A DNA stretch of 64,000 bases from Aulostomus chinensis. Its lineage: Eukaryota; Chordata; Actinopteri; Syngnathiformes; Aulostomidae. The DNA is taken from the NCBI GenBank assembly GCA_037954235.1, contig JBBMOA010000004.1, forward strand, positions 6,835,001 to 6,899,000, read 5' to 3'. The translations under genes were made by a program, and so were the position numbers. The first letter of the stretch is position 1. The number at the start of each line of letters is the position of its first letter. A model generated the notes under the pieces. It was not told the origin of the DNA. It saw nothing but the letters and a program-made list of their open reading frames with translations, and did no database searches. Positions 25,745 to 38,531 of this stretch are shown in pieces.

Positions 25745-25901
25745 AGCACTTGGACATTTTTGCCATCAAAAGGCGTCTTGAGGTGTCAGACTTTGGTTTG
25801 CGAGCTGCTGGTCTGATCAGGTGAGAGGTGTGTGTGTCAGCAACAGTGTTCAAAGGTAGAGAACCAAGAGTTGATGCTTTGGACCTGAAATTCAAATAAA
25901 A

Positions 25902-25917
25902 ACGTGCGCGTGCACAC

Positions 25918-25957
<40 letters not shown>
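25902..25957. repeat. (CA)n microsatellite
   Basis: The left edge reads CGTGCGCGTGCACAC and is followed by about 40 bp of pure CA repeats. It is complementary to the long TG array 160 bp upstream. Confidence 0.95.
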
Positions 25958-25959
<2 letters not shown>

Positions 25960-28596
25960 CCACCAATGGTGTGAGCACCCCCAGTGGCGAGGCTAGCACT
26001 GGTAACGTACATGCTCGCTGAACCAGATTGGTGAAGTCCTTTCTCCACAATTCAGAGGAATTATGCAACATATTGGATGATTTTCTGATCCAGGAGGAAA
26101 CAGTGAGAGGCCTCCTGGTTGTGGATCCTCAGAGAACCCTGCCATAGTCCTACTCTGCCTCTGATTGGTGCTTTTCGTCATGTGGCGTGAAATGAATCAT
26201 GGTCAGCGGTACTCAGGGGAAGAGAAGGAGCAGGAAAAACTTACTCTGATTTCAAGAGGATACTAAAGAATTATCCACAAAACTGCGCCGCAGTTTGGGA
26301 ATCAGCATTTTTTGCAGTACTGTGCAATAACAGAAATACAAAAACGTTTTTTCTCTTGCCTGACACCTGTGCTGAGGTAGAGACCCTGAAGGCGTGACCT
26401 CAGAGCTCTCAGCCCGTCAGCTGTGAGGTCACCTGCTGAGTTTGACAGGTGTGTCAGACGTCCTGAGGACCAGCTACCAAGTCAGGGGTCGAGGGTTAGG
26501 GTTCTGTTCACAGTTCACATGCATTGGAGTCGTCAGTAACGGCAGCTCTAAATTTCTCTCAACGTTGATGAACTCTACGGTGTTCTGTCTCTCACATAGA
26601 AACAGTCGCGCGTCTAAGCCAATCAGATCAAGTCCTGAGAGCCGTGTGATTTCTACCAAACGTGTGTGCTGCTAAATCTATTGATCCATTTTTGTCCAAA
26701 ATAGAATTACACAGATGCATTTATTGACGTGTGCCTGCCGCACACAGCGGCGGCGGAGAGGTTTAGTCAAACGCCCGCGTGAATCAGATTCAACACAGCG
26801 ATCGATAGACGCACAACTGTCACTTTTAAATCATCAGGGTTCCTCTGCTGAACAGAAGCAGCCAGGCTGTGGAGACACCTCCCATGGTCTAAGCTGGAGA
26901 ACACAGCAAACCAAGATGAGCAGAACAGTTTCCAACAAAACTTCACCACCATCGCGAAAACCAGAACAACTGGAATCAAGGTTCTCCAAACACAGCAGTA
27001 ACAAGCAGGGCAGGCAAAATGACGGCATCTCATCTGAGGGAGACGTTCATCCCTCGCTCCGGAGCTGCACAAAGCTTTGGCTTGTATATTTCCTACGAAT
27101 CCCTTGTGTCACCTCCAGTTCCACACCCCTCCGATCTCAGCCCCCATTTCTCTTGTTTCTTTGTGATTTCCATCCCCATAGAACGGTTCTGTGTTCTTCT
27201 CTTTGTTTTTCCAAAGAAAACTGCAAACTGGATCAGTCTGAGATTTTAGTACCAGGTCTTGGATCTCTATCCTCAGGTCTGAACCTTAATGGGACTTTGC
27301 ATTTGCAGTTGCATTGGAACATGTAGAGTTTGGCAGCTTGCATAGAGGTAAATAAATAGAAGATGAACGCAAAAAACAAGTAGTAGAACTTTGCACCTAC
27401 GCGGAACGTCTCCCTGCACGTCCTCTTATTTCTGCCCCATAAGAATGAGACCAAGGACAGAAACTGTGTTCCCTTCACACCATCAGATGAGTTTTAAGGG
27501 AACTGTGGCTATGTAACAAAAATATCACTGAGTTTCTGTCAACTGGTTTGGAGTGAATGAAAGAGGTGGCACAGTGCAACCAGAGGATGGCGCTACGCTA
27601 CGCTAAGCTACACAAGACTCTGGTTGAATCAACAGAATCAAGAATCAGCCGTCTATCATCACAATGTACAGTCCTGAGTTTGCAGCCTCAGTCGGACCAG
27701 TTGTTACTGTCACCAGGTACCGATACTATCGGCCGACCACGGCGGTGGAATCAGCTGATAAAGATTCCCAACATCAAAAAAAGAAGTTTCCGCCTCCTGT
27801 TTCACACATGAACTCTTTTGGGTGAAAGTTGAAGTCCACCTCAAACTTGCATGGACTCTTTTTTTGCCCATTTGAGGTTCATTGGCTATTTTAACACGAT
27901 ACTGCGAATGTGCATGGAAACACAACGATGGACACCAAGCCAATGTTGTCACGTTCAGCCCAGTAACTCCGTTCAGAGGAGAGGCTGCTCGACTCGTCAG
28001 CTCCAGCCCAACACTCGGTTCATATTCAACAATAAAACACGGTGATGTCCTCGCACACTGCCAGATATCGTCAGATTACAGGGAGGGAGAGTCCAGCCGC
28101 CCTACGTGCTCACCGTCTAGCTTGCATGTGGAAATAATTTGAGTCTTCCTCCCGCTAATCACAGGCTGGCCCGCGCAGCCATGTTATTAGCCGACACCGT
28201 TGTTACCCAGCCAGAGCCTGACTCACTCTTAAATGCTTGGAGATCAACGCGGGGCCTGGAGGAAATAATGTGCAGATTTTTGTTAAGTCCGGCTGTGGGT
28301 TTGTATCTGGAGGACGATTCCAGGCTCAGGCGGCCACTCATGCACGAGTCTTTGGGCCTCAGGTGTGAAGAGAAAGATCTGGAAAGAGACGCACCATCAG
28401 GGTGTGCTGCTCGTCTTTGGACAACAATGTATCATTGACGGCCTGCAGGTTCAGAGAAGGTCAGGCGAGCGGCAGATTGCGTAGGAGCTAAGAGGGTTTT
28501 TTTACTAATTTTTGTATATTTTCATATTTTTCTCACATTTATCTGAATTTAATTTACATGTAATTTGCATAATCTTGGAGTCACAATCAGGAGATA

Positions 28597-28600
<4 letters not shown>

Positions 28601-28634
<34 letters not shown>

Positions 28635-28680
28635 GGTGTGTGTGTGTGTGTGTGAGTGTGTATGTGTGTGAGTGCATGTG
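28601..28680. repeat. interrupted (TG)n tract
   Basis: Two TG blocks are separated by AATGGG, followed by TGAGTG and TATGTG variants. Confidence 0.92.
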
Positions 28681-29706
28681 GGGAGCCAGTGCATAAAGAA
28701 ATCCAGAAATGGATGTTGTTGATGGGTATAAAACGTCCGCCGTGCGCGCAGGTATCAGTTCCTTGCGTATTTTGCCCGATCACACGGTGATGTCACTGTG
28801 AAGGCGGCAGCAGTGAAGCTCAGTCTGGGTGGAACTGCGATGCTCAGACGTAGAGGGCAGTAACTGAGGCTGGCAGCTGTAAGTTGAGAGCAGAGGACCT
28901 TGCAGAGGTCGATGGAGGCGGGTCACTGCCAGTGTGTGGATCCACCGAGTGGGTCAAAGTGTGACAAAAGCTGTCAGTTTCTCTCATGAAGTGAGAGTAT
29001 TGAGAATGAATGGATACTAAATACTGATGTGCAGTTTTCTGTCACAGCCCCACTAATATTTGTATTTCAAGCGCACAGTCCTGCCTGGAGTCTCACCACA
29101 TGCTGTTCTATACATCGGACTATTGTCTTAAACAGCTAGCTACACAACCACGGCGCCCACGCTGTGACAAGCAACTGCATGACAGACTGGACCAAGCAGG
29201 TCACACTCAAGCACAAGCGTGGCTCAGAGACCAGAGGTGTCGCCTCGCCGCACACCACTTCCTGCTCTACACGCGTGAGAACCTAATTTAAGGAAATTCA
29301 CAGGTGAAGTCCCAAACACAGACCAAAGAACATGTCCGAGTGGAACATGGAATTCATGTCATGTGACTGATGCCATCGCGGTGTCTACGGCAAACGCTGC
29401 AGGAGCCACCCTTGGTGTTTTAGACCAGCAGGCTCACTGGTGTACAGCTGAACCACGCCCCCATCTGCTCAGAGGACACTGATTGGTCAAATTTGATGTT
29501 CTGACACTGCTGCTCCACCCGACCAGGTGAGGCTGGACTGTAAGAGCTAAAACCTGAACAGGCGAAACAACCGACACACGTATGGTCACCTAAGACGAGA
29601 ACACACTCAGTCGTTCACAGCACAGCTGGGAGCAGCGAACCCTTCATTCTGTCTAAGGTGTTTCAGCAGCTGCAGGTATACTGCTATCCCAATCCCTTCA
29701 ATTTAG

Positions 29707-29708
<2 letters not shown>

Positions 29709-29739
<31 letters not shown>
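29709..29739. repeat. (GT)15 microsatellite
   Basis: Thirty-one bases of GT repeats. A shorter TG tract with one C lies at 29925-29949. Confidence 0.95.
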
Positions 29740-30092
29740 GTCCTGCTTCCTGTTCCTCCCCACTGATAGATTATGCAGGAACAGAGCATCAGACGCTGGC
29801 ACTGACTTGAAAGCAGCATCGCACCTTTCACCCACAGCAAAGACGCCGCAGCAGCAGCAGCTGTCGAGTGTGTGCTGCTGCTGTAAAAGCACCAGGTCAG
29901 ACCACAGCCATACACTGTGTGTTTAGCGTGTGTGTGCGTGTGTGTGTGCATTTGCTGGATCAGTCACTCCTAGTTTCAAGACAAAGGGATTTGGAGGAGG
30001 AGGCTTTACTGTTTTTGTCTCTTGTGTCTGACTCTGAGGAGAGCTGAAGAGATGAGGTGAGAGCAGGCGAGACAACAGGATTTAGAGGAGTC

Positions 30093-30093
<1 letters not shown>

Positions 30094-30153
<60 letters not shown>
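30094..30153. repeat. (GT)n microsatellite
   Basis: Sixty bases of GT repeats with one AT interruption. Confidence 0.96.
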
Positions 30154-30158
<5 letters not shown>

Positions 30159-33067
30159 TCACACAGTGTTGGAGGCTACAGAGCAACCGAACACTTCAAC
30201 ACTTCTAGTTATTGGTTTCATTATGATTTAAGGGAAAATGTTCAATGATCTTTGGTGATTCCGAGCTTGTTAACCTGAATCTTGAAGTAATCACACACCG
30301 ACACACACGGGACTGACCCGATTCTAAATAAGATGACATCAGAATTGAGGTGTTCATAGGTTCTGACAGATGATCCTTTCAGTGACCGCGTGGGCTCCTG
30401 TCAGCGTCTTTTCCAGCTGACTGGCTCTGACGAGTCGGCGGTGAAGGTCGAGCGTGAGAGCTGGCCGTCTCCACCAGCAGACTGAAGGAGTCCAGGTGTC
30501 TGAATGACAGCTTGTTGACCATTGGCTGAATTCTTTCAAAAAATGGCGTACATCCCCAGGTCCAACTGCTGAGTGTCTGTAGCTGGATGACGCTCGCACC
30601 AGATGAGCTACTCCAGAACCCCGTGTGGACCAGAGGACATGGCAGCGTGGTGGTGAGACTGGTTGCTGTGCTCAGTGCTGGGATTCAGTCGGACGAACAG
30701 TAAACTGGAGCAGCTGGTGTGTTTGGCTCAGCAGCAGAGAGAAACGCATAATTCACTGACATCACATGAAGATGATTCCTGGCTAACGACGCCTTCCTAC
30801 CGTAAGCTGCCAAGCAGTGCTATGAAGAGAAACCTCCATTTTTAATTTTTTGTCTCCTTCTTCTCTTCGCTTGGCTCTGATGTTTGAGAGGGAAAACACG
30901 GCACGCAGAAAGGAAATGGAAAAGAGAAACTCTGGTTTCTCTGAGGAAAGTCTGTGCAGTTTGTAATTATCTTGTCTGTGGTGCTGTGATTACACCCTCA
31001 CGCTGACACACATGTACACGCCAGCAGACTTCACACATGTACGATGGTCTCCGTGCCAGGAGAGCACACACACACGTACGCTGGTCGAGTTTCCTCGTCA
31101 CTAGAGGATGAAGAGGGCAGGCTGGACCTCGGTCTTTCTCGTAACAGCTGTTTGTTCATGTGACACCAGCGTAAACTAGCAGGGTGCATTTCTGCGTTTC
31201 CCTGCATCAGGCAGGTCAGTGGGTCAGGCCACAGACGGCTGGTATGTGACATCGCCATCATTTTGTCCAGTTTCACAAACAGAACAGGTCCGTGTTTGAG
31301 TGACATCACATGTCCTCCCTCATCCTTTGATCGTCTCCTCTGCTGGGCTTCTGCTCAGTCTCTTTGTCTGAGCTTTGCTGGCGTCGAGTTTGAATTCTCA
31401 GGAGAATTCTGAGTTGAGCGCTGCCACGCTGCTGCTACACGAGTCAGTCCCCTATAGCAGCGCTGCCTCGAGACGCTAGCTAAAACACTGCTAGCTACTG
31501 AAGCTCCCTAAGTGGATCTACTGATTAGTCTAGGAGAGCACTGAGAAGGTTTGATGGTCAGTGAGACGTCTAGGAGTGAAGGGACCTGAACACTACAAAG
31601 GTCCCTGAACCTGATGAAGGCATCAGTCTTAGCATGATGCCCCCGTTAGCCTTTAACTGAATACGGTCATAGTCAGAGGAGGCGTGAATCTGATCATGAC
31701 ACGCGTGTTGCAGACTCGGACTCACCTAAATCCTACAGTGACCTGCTGGACTTCTCGCAGCAGTCATATGACACGTAGGTCAGTCGGAGCGCTCCATGTC
31801 ACAGCATTCTGCTCTACTAGCGAGGAAACTCTCCAAACGTACCAGCATAACAGGAAGCTGAGGTAGTGATGTAACGAGGGCGTGTCTTTAGTTGCTCTGC
31901 AGCACGTCGACAGGAAAACTGTATGAATCGGACGCCTCGATCGATACCTCGCTGCTGAGAGGCTGCCTCTGGTGTTCATGTCACCCTGCAACCGTGCTGT
32001 TATCAGGTGTCACAAGGGGTCTCTACTTTCAGTCGATCCCTGATCTTTGACCTTCACATGCATCAATGGGCCTCCCGACCACAGAGCTCCGACTGTGTGG
32101 CGAGGCCTTCCTCTCCCTGGCGTTTCCCTGCTCTCTCAGGATGGATCAATACAGGTTTCAGCTGACGTGAAGCTGCTAAGAGGTTTATTCCTGTCAGCTT
32201 CAGCTCCACGTTTATTGTGGTTTAATCTCCCCATTAAAACTGCCACTTGTGGAGCTCTTCTGACGCTCTCCTGGCAGCTCCTTCAGCAGAGGTGAGACCT
32301 CGGGGTGTAGTGGCTCTCACACCCCCCCCCCCGGGGTGCCCTCGGTAAACTAATACCTGCGCTTCTCTGGCAGCTTTGTTGAGCAGCAGTGACTCACTTC
32401 TATCAGGCTCCTGCATAAAAGCTGCTTATTGGGGGTTGACCGGGCGGCCAGCATCACATCATGTGTACTGTACGTCTGTGTGTTTATTCAGCCATGTTGC
32501 AGGAATGTAGCAGGGAAGCCCAGAGCTTTCAGTTCCAGGGACTCACACTGCATCCATTCACCGCCAGAACGCAGCGCCAACGCCAGCAATCAGACGCAGC
32601 TCTGCTTTTAGGCCTTTTTTAAGGTGGACGGGCGGTTTGTGACTACAGTCGTGCTCGCCGGGAGGTTTGAGGGTCTGTTCCTCACAAAGACACGAGACAG
32701 CGTCTTACAGTCGTCCGGTGCTGATGCGATGTGTGCGGCCATTCTTTGGCATAACACAACCGCGCTCCTCCAGTGGAGCTGCTTGGTGTCCGTCTGCGGT
32801 CGCACTGAACTATTTCCGGGTACAAATGTGTGGCACGGCATGAATATGAAAGAGGACATGGCAGAAAGGGAGCAGTTGTTTGCCTGGATACGTAAAGGTA
32901 AGGAAACATTTCCTCTGGGTTTTTCCGTGTGGCAACGAGCGCAGGAGGTCACGTGTGTCTCCCCCTGCTGGTGCAGCTGCTCGCAGAGGTCACGGTGGAA
33001 CGTTGAGGATGAGAACTGTCGGCATTTTTAGCACCTTGTTGGCCTTAAGATGGACTCAGGTGAAGCT

Positions 33068-33232
33068 CAGAGTGTGTGTGCGTGTGTGTGCGTGTGTGCA
33101 TGTGTGTGTTTGGTGCAGTTGTGGCACACTGGCAGCTTTATTCCTGCCTGCTCCTATGAATGCCAGCCTGTAAGCAGAGAAACAGGCTGCCTTTCTGACT
33201 CTGTGTGTGCGTGTGTGTGTGCGTGTGTGTGT
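33068..33232. repeat. two short interrupted TG tracts
   Basis: TG tracts with CG and CA interruptions lie at about 33068-33112 and 33202-33232, separated by unique sequence. Confidence 0.85.
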
Positions 33233-36200
33233 CCTATTGATCTGACTTTATATAACCTGACAACTTGCCAAGAGTAACTGATAGAAACACAAGATGCGCC
33301 GTGCAGACTGATCTGAGTTTAAGAGACAAAACGAAGTTAAGAAACATCAAACTAAGGTGGAGGAAAGTTCTGCTGCTCCTCCTCCACTCTCAGAAAGTCT
33401 CCCAGTGCTCCACCTCTGTTCATACTCCAGAGGCTCCAGAGGCTCCAGAGGCTCAGGACAAACAGAACAGGACAGTAACCGAGGAAATACACACTATTGA
33501 TCCCTGCAGAGCTGAATTTGGAGGAGGAAGCCGTTTTTTATGTCTTCTAGGAAACACAGAAGAGCCTCGGGCCACACAGCATCTCACTGATTTGTCTTTT
33601 CAACATGAGTTTTTGGTCATGAACTGATGCATTCTGGGAAATGATCTCTCAGAGAAATGAAGCACGATCCCACTCAGAGCTGATTCCTGATAAAACATTC
33701 TCAGGTACTCACGAACAGTAGAATTACTGGAGATGATCATTCGAACATGAGAGACTCCAGCATTTTCACACTATTTACTGGTGTGAAATTATCAGATGAA
33801 GCATGAATGAATGAGAAGATGATTCTGAAATATGATTCAATTCAATGCCTGATATAGAATAAGAACAACAGGAAGGAAAAAGGCCCAAGTTTATCCAAAT
33901 ATCGCAAAATCTCACTATTGTGGACAACAAAATGAAAGAGAGATGGAAAATTCATTGAGATTCAAGACATAAACAGAAGAATGGAAGGATTCCTGAAGTG
34001 AGCGAGATATTCGACTTCAGCATGTAATCCTGACGAATGACGAGTCCCTGACTACCACCGCCTTCTGGAGCACAAGAGAAAACTCTCAGAATGTAAAAAA
34101 ACTCACTTTTGTTGGGTCTTAATTTGGAAACAGTAAATGAAATGAGCGGGTGACAAAGACGGGGAAACAGCCAAATCCACACGAGTCCCTTCATTCAGAA
34201 AATAAAAGTCCAGCTGAGTCTCTTTGTACATGTGTAGACTTTATATTCATGAATTGGCTTCATATTAAGGGTTTTACTTCAACAGATCCTGTATTGCGAT
34301 TTAATTCCAGCTGAATTAACCTGTCAAGCTCCTGCGCCTGAGACTCTGTGATTGGCTCCAGACCAGCCGTGATGTCACAAACCCTCCTGGGGCCTTCGAC
34401 TGAGCAGTGAACAAAGAGAAAATCTCCTTCGGCACAGAACGAAAGCGAGGCAGCCAAGTCGCGATTCCCTTCGCCTGCCTGCCGGGAACATCAGTAGATC
34501 AGCTGTGTCATTACCATCTACAAGAGTCTCACATCCCATTTCAGATTCATCACAGCATTCACACAGAATAATACAGCCGTGGCGAGGAAATGAAATATGG
34601 AAACAATCTCTGTTCCCTTGTCGTCTGTTTCTCACACATTTTAACAACAAATGTGCAGGGGAGAGCAGCTTTGAATGCAGGATGGTTCTGTCCTGATCCC
34701 CCTGCATCTGATAAGAAGTATAATGACGAACAGGGAGATTAGCTTTGAATTGATGTGCAAGGCTGCTCCGTCCTCCCGCTGCCTCGCAGCTGTGTGGGAC
34801 AGATGTAACGGATCCAGTTGTTCAGAGACACACATCAAGCGGCATCTAAATCAAAGATGGTATCTGTGGTCGTCCATCATCTCCAGGCGCTGCGGGAAAG
34901 TGCTGAGCTGCAGGTTCGAAGGCTCCTCCGACCTCCGCCGCCGCCGCCGGGAGGAGGTTCGTCTGCACCGACCGTTTTATGTGAAGCTGCTAACGACTTT
35001 CAGAACAACAGTTTTTTGACTTTTGCTTGCTGTCGTCTGAGGCTCTCCCGAGGGTTCACGTCCACAGGGATTCAGGAGGTAACATACGAGCAAACTGGCT
35101 AGTAATGATATCTGCCATCTCGAGGGAACCGCTTGACTCAGCCAGAGGTTGACGACCTCATCATGGCCTCCTCTGAGTGCGTCGACTTATCACCGCTCTC
35201 ATCTCCTCCCTCTCTCCCTCACATCTTCACTCTCTCATGGAAACTGCACAAGAGAGTCAAGTGAGCTGCTTGAAGGGGAGATAAAATGCAGCGAAAGTAA
35301 TCGTGTGGAGTGAAGAGAGCTGAGGCAGAGCAGCAGATGACAAGATCCCCTCCCTGGTCTCTCTGTCCTCGTGTTAACCACCCCGTCTGTCCTCCTTCTG
35401 GGACGGAGGGATGCCGGCCTGCTGCAGCCGCTCTGTGAATCATGGCTCGATGTCTCGGGGCGAGATTTTCAACACCAAAGAGCCGTTAGCAGGTTTTGAT
35501 GTGTCGGTGTTAGCATGAATGCAGCAACAAGGAAAAGGCAGGGGCTGAACAGAGACGTCGATTATTCTTCACATCTTGTAATCTCACGCAACCATCGCCA
35601 TGCTTTCAAGGGCTCTTTGATACACGAGCGGGGGGTGAAAGAGTGAGAGACCAAGTGGAACAGGGCAGTGTGGCGGGTGTCTGACATCACTTGACTCCAA
35701 GAATCCTAGTTTACAGTTTGTGTCATGTTTGTCCGCTGGCGACGAGAGCAGCCACCGCCGTCTGCAGCTCTTATTTGTGGCATCCAAATCTGCTCCTGTA
35801 GATTAAAGTGATGTTTCAGCCAGAAAGTGTCACTGTCCTTGAAGAACTCACTGACCGCTGTCTCCAGCTCTCACAGAGGGTCAAGCCTCCTTCTCACGTC
35901 CTCATGAGTAGAGGTTCCTACTCGCCACATCCAACACCGCTGTTTCCATTTCTCATTATCCACTTCAACGCTTTTAAAAGTCAAAAACAAGATTCTCAGC
36001 TTATGATTCTGTCAACTGTTTCCAATGATACCTAAAATGATGTGGATTAAATTGAAACATGGATGATGACGATGTTAAAATGTCATGATGTCTGACGGAA
36101 ATAAAGGATGCAGAGAATCGATCGTGGACGTCCTTTAATTCACCGATCACCTGATCAGGGAGGCTCGTGGGTGATGTACCTTTACACGCTAAAATATCTG

Positions 36201-37324
36201 TCAGGTCACGTGTTGGAAGGTTGTCCTCAAGAGCTCTTATTTCTAGAAGGTTCCTCCAGGTGTGGAAGATCCACCTTTGTATGTTGTGATCAGATAAAAG
36301 GGCGTGAAGCGCTGGTTTCCTGTCTACAAGCCAGCTGAGGAGATGATGAATGGCCCACTTGGAGCTGCGGCTGAGGGGGGACGTCCTCAGCCAGGCTGGG
36401 TGGAGCTGCTGCTGCTCTCAATGCTCAAGTTATTTCAGGACTTCATGTCTTTGGCTCAGCTGTGGCCAGAACTGAAAGGCAGCGCTTGTTGAAATACACA
36501 GGCTGCCGTACAACCTATTTAAGCCCCACCAGGAGGCCGGCGGGGGGAATTCAGACCAAAGGAAAATACTCAAGATGCCCGAGATACCAGTCGTCCTTGT
36601 CGGGCTGTTCTCCCCATCGCTCCTTGCTCAGGTGCGCAGCATGCTTCAGATGAATGATGGCTCCATATCAGTTACATGCCGCTAATATCCTTCTCTGTCA
36701 TTATGTTTCCACAGCCATTAACTAATCTCCATCACAGTCTGTGGAGTGACTGATGGGGGAGATCAAGTCAGTAAAGAGAGAAGTATGATAATAAAGGCTG
36801 AGATTAATAACACTCTCCAGCCGTCCACCTGTCCCCCCATCCATCTCCCTCACCTCATTTTATGAGTCCTCATTCATTTTAATAAAAAGCACAAAGGCAA
36901 CAAATATTTATGACAATTGTAAGAAAGAAATGGTTATTAAGAATCACGACAGAAATCACAAACACTGTGAACAAGTTTTTATATCAGAAATCTTTTGTAT
37001 TTTACAATATTTACACTCCAAGAAAAGAAAAGAAAATACAAATCTTCTTTCGAGTGAGAGATCCAAGACTTCTTGTATTCACACACAATGTTTCTGGTAA
37101 AGAAACCTGGCTCACAAATGGGTTGAATTCACCAATAAAATGTCCCCCCTGACAGGAGTGACGCATCACTCTCAGCTGTGTGGTTTTATCAGACTCCGTG
37201 ATGTCACATGTTGTGACGGAGCATGTAGATGGTATGTTGGTGCCAGACCTGTTGCCTGTCAACTGATTCATTTCACATGCATAAGCTTCTCCAAGAATTT
37301 GGTGGTGCAGCCGACTGGCTTCAC

Positions 37325-37690
37325 CCCCCCAGGCCACATGGCCCCACACCAGCTCAGGACCGCCACATCCGGTCTGAGACTACCACTGACGTACGTAATC
37401 AAAAAAGTTCTGCCCAAACAGTCTGGAGTTGTCTCAGGGAAGTTGGTCTGCTCTCGATTGATTGTGTCTGGCCCTTCAGAGACGTGCTCCTCCCATGGAG
37501 TCTTCCGTGTTTACGCCGTAGCGGGCAGGTGGCAGACAGCGTGTCTGGCCTCGTGGGTGAGCGGTTTGCTGATGTCAACACTGTGAACATGTGTCATGGT
37601 GGTGACGGGCTTGTTGCACGCTCACCAGACGTGTCGCCCACTGAGCGTGTTTGGGACGCTCTGGATTGGCGTGTATGACGGCGTGTGGAC
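37325..37690 (+). mobile_element. decayed, internally deleted Tc1-like transposase remnant
   Basis: One plus-strand frame retains ordered pieces of a fish Tc1/mariner-type transposase. First is TPAQDRHIR followed by SAQTVWSCLREVGL, resembling the paired-type DNA-binding domain. Next is GERFADVNTVNMCHGGDGLV, resembling the start of the catalytic domain. Last is ARSPDVSPTERVWDALDWRV, resembling the block holding the last acidic residue of the DDE triad. The middle of the catalytic domain (the DNARPH region) is missing, because HGGDGL runs almost straight into ARSPD. The copy cannot be active. Terminal inverted repeats were not identified. The assignment rests on motif recall. Confidence 0.7.
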
Positions 37691-38177
37691 TGCAGTCGCA
37701 TCCTCCAGCAACTTTACTGCTCCGTCAAATCATGCCGGCGGTGAAAATGGCAACGAGGACTCCAGAGCCTCCACGGTCATATCTAAAGTCAACGTTTGAG
37801 ACTTCAGAAATGGAGAGTATGAATATTAGCTCTTATATAATCTCTGAAGCTGAGAGAGCACGTTGAGCTGAGTATTTGTTTCCCCAGATATACGACGGTG
37901 TCGGCGGTTTGATGCAGCGACACCCTTTTAACCCACTGGAATCTGAGTCAAGGATCTGTCACTGCACAGAAATGCAACGACAACACGAAAATGAATGAAA
38001 TGGAAATGAATAGCAAACATTATTTAGTGAACTGGGATGAACAAGCAGTAAGTGATGCTGCCAAAGGTTCACCAGCTTCTCTATTTTCAGGTTGCTGTCT
38101 GAAGCAAACCCTTTCAATGACATGAGAGTGACCTTCTCTCTTCCTCTCCCCCATCTTGTCTGTGTTTCACTGAGCAG

Positions 38178-38407
38178 CCGGAGCTGTCAGGAGCAGCCAT
38201 CCTCCACCAGACCAGGCGGGATCAGGTGGTGGACTCATGTCGAGTCCACAGTGCGTCCAGCCGTAAGCGGCGAGTCCTTACACCTGCAGACCTCAAGCAC
38301 CTGGTGGTGGACGAGGACCATGAGCTTATCTACTGCTACGTCCCCAAAGTGGCCTGTACCAACTGGAAGCGTGTCATGATGGTTCTCACGGGAAGAGGCA
38401 AATACAG
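38178..38407 (+). CDS. chst11: carbohydrate sulfotransferase 11, coding exon 3 (5'-PAPS binding motif)
   Basis: This exon encodes 76 codons plus two bases. It begins PELSGAAILHQ in phase 0, so it joins the PTQ end of the previous exon, and continues through SSRKRRVLTPADLKHLVVDE. At exon residues 54-64 lies YVPKVACTNWK, the 5'-phosphosulfate binding loop of the HNK-1/C4ST sulfotransferase family, which holds the sulfate donor PAPS. The acceptor is TGAGCAG|CC. A CAG three bases earlier would add one Gln, but the choice made here matches the family register. The donor is ACAG|GTGGAG. Similarity to CHST11 over this stretch is very high and clearly above CHST12, CHST13 and CHST14 as I recall them. 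Confidence 0.95.
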
Positions 38408-38531
38408 GTGGAGCCACGTGACACACTGCTCTGCTAGATTTACTGTGAATGTACTTACATGTACGATATATTTATACATATATATATATATATATATATA
38501 AAAAACAGTTCCTGCTGTGTCTCCCCCACAG
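38408..38531 (+). other. chst11: chst11 intron 3 (124 bp) with an (AT)n tract
   Basis: This is a short GT..AG intron between the two PAPS-binding motifs, with phase 2 (AG|A for Arg). It contains a 23-bp alternating AT tract at 38478-38500 and ends in the pyrimidine-rich acceptor TGTCTCCCCCACAG. Confidence 0.93.

Larger units (their letters stand above)
23841..38177 (+). other. chst11: chst11 intron 2 (14.3 kb)
   Basis: The intron runs from GTAGGAGAAG to the CAG before the exon at 38178. No exon was recognised inside it. It holds several TG/CA arrays, a CpG-dense patch at about 24.93-25.04 kb followed by a pyrimidine-rich stretch (25.08-25.29 kb), a short CCG run near 34.93 kb and a Tc1-like transposase remnant at 37.3-37.7 kb. 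Most of the rest is unassigned single-copy sequence. Vertebrate introns around developmental genes such as this one often hold enhancers, but none can be identified from one genome. Confidence 0.85.

Noticed and set aside
25371..26048. His-Thr and Cys-Val rich open frames in dinucleotide arrays, here and at every CA/TG array
   Set aside because: They are simple translations of CA or TG repeats and not evidence of proteins.
31392..31409. Short palindrome GAATTCTC-AG-GAGAATTC
   Set aside because: Arms of 8 bp are expected by chance in a window of this size and nothing else supports a function.
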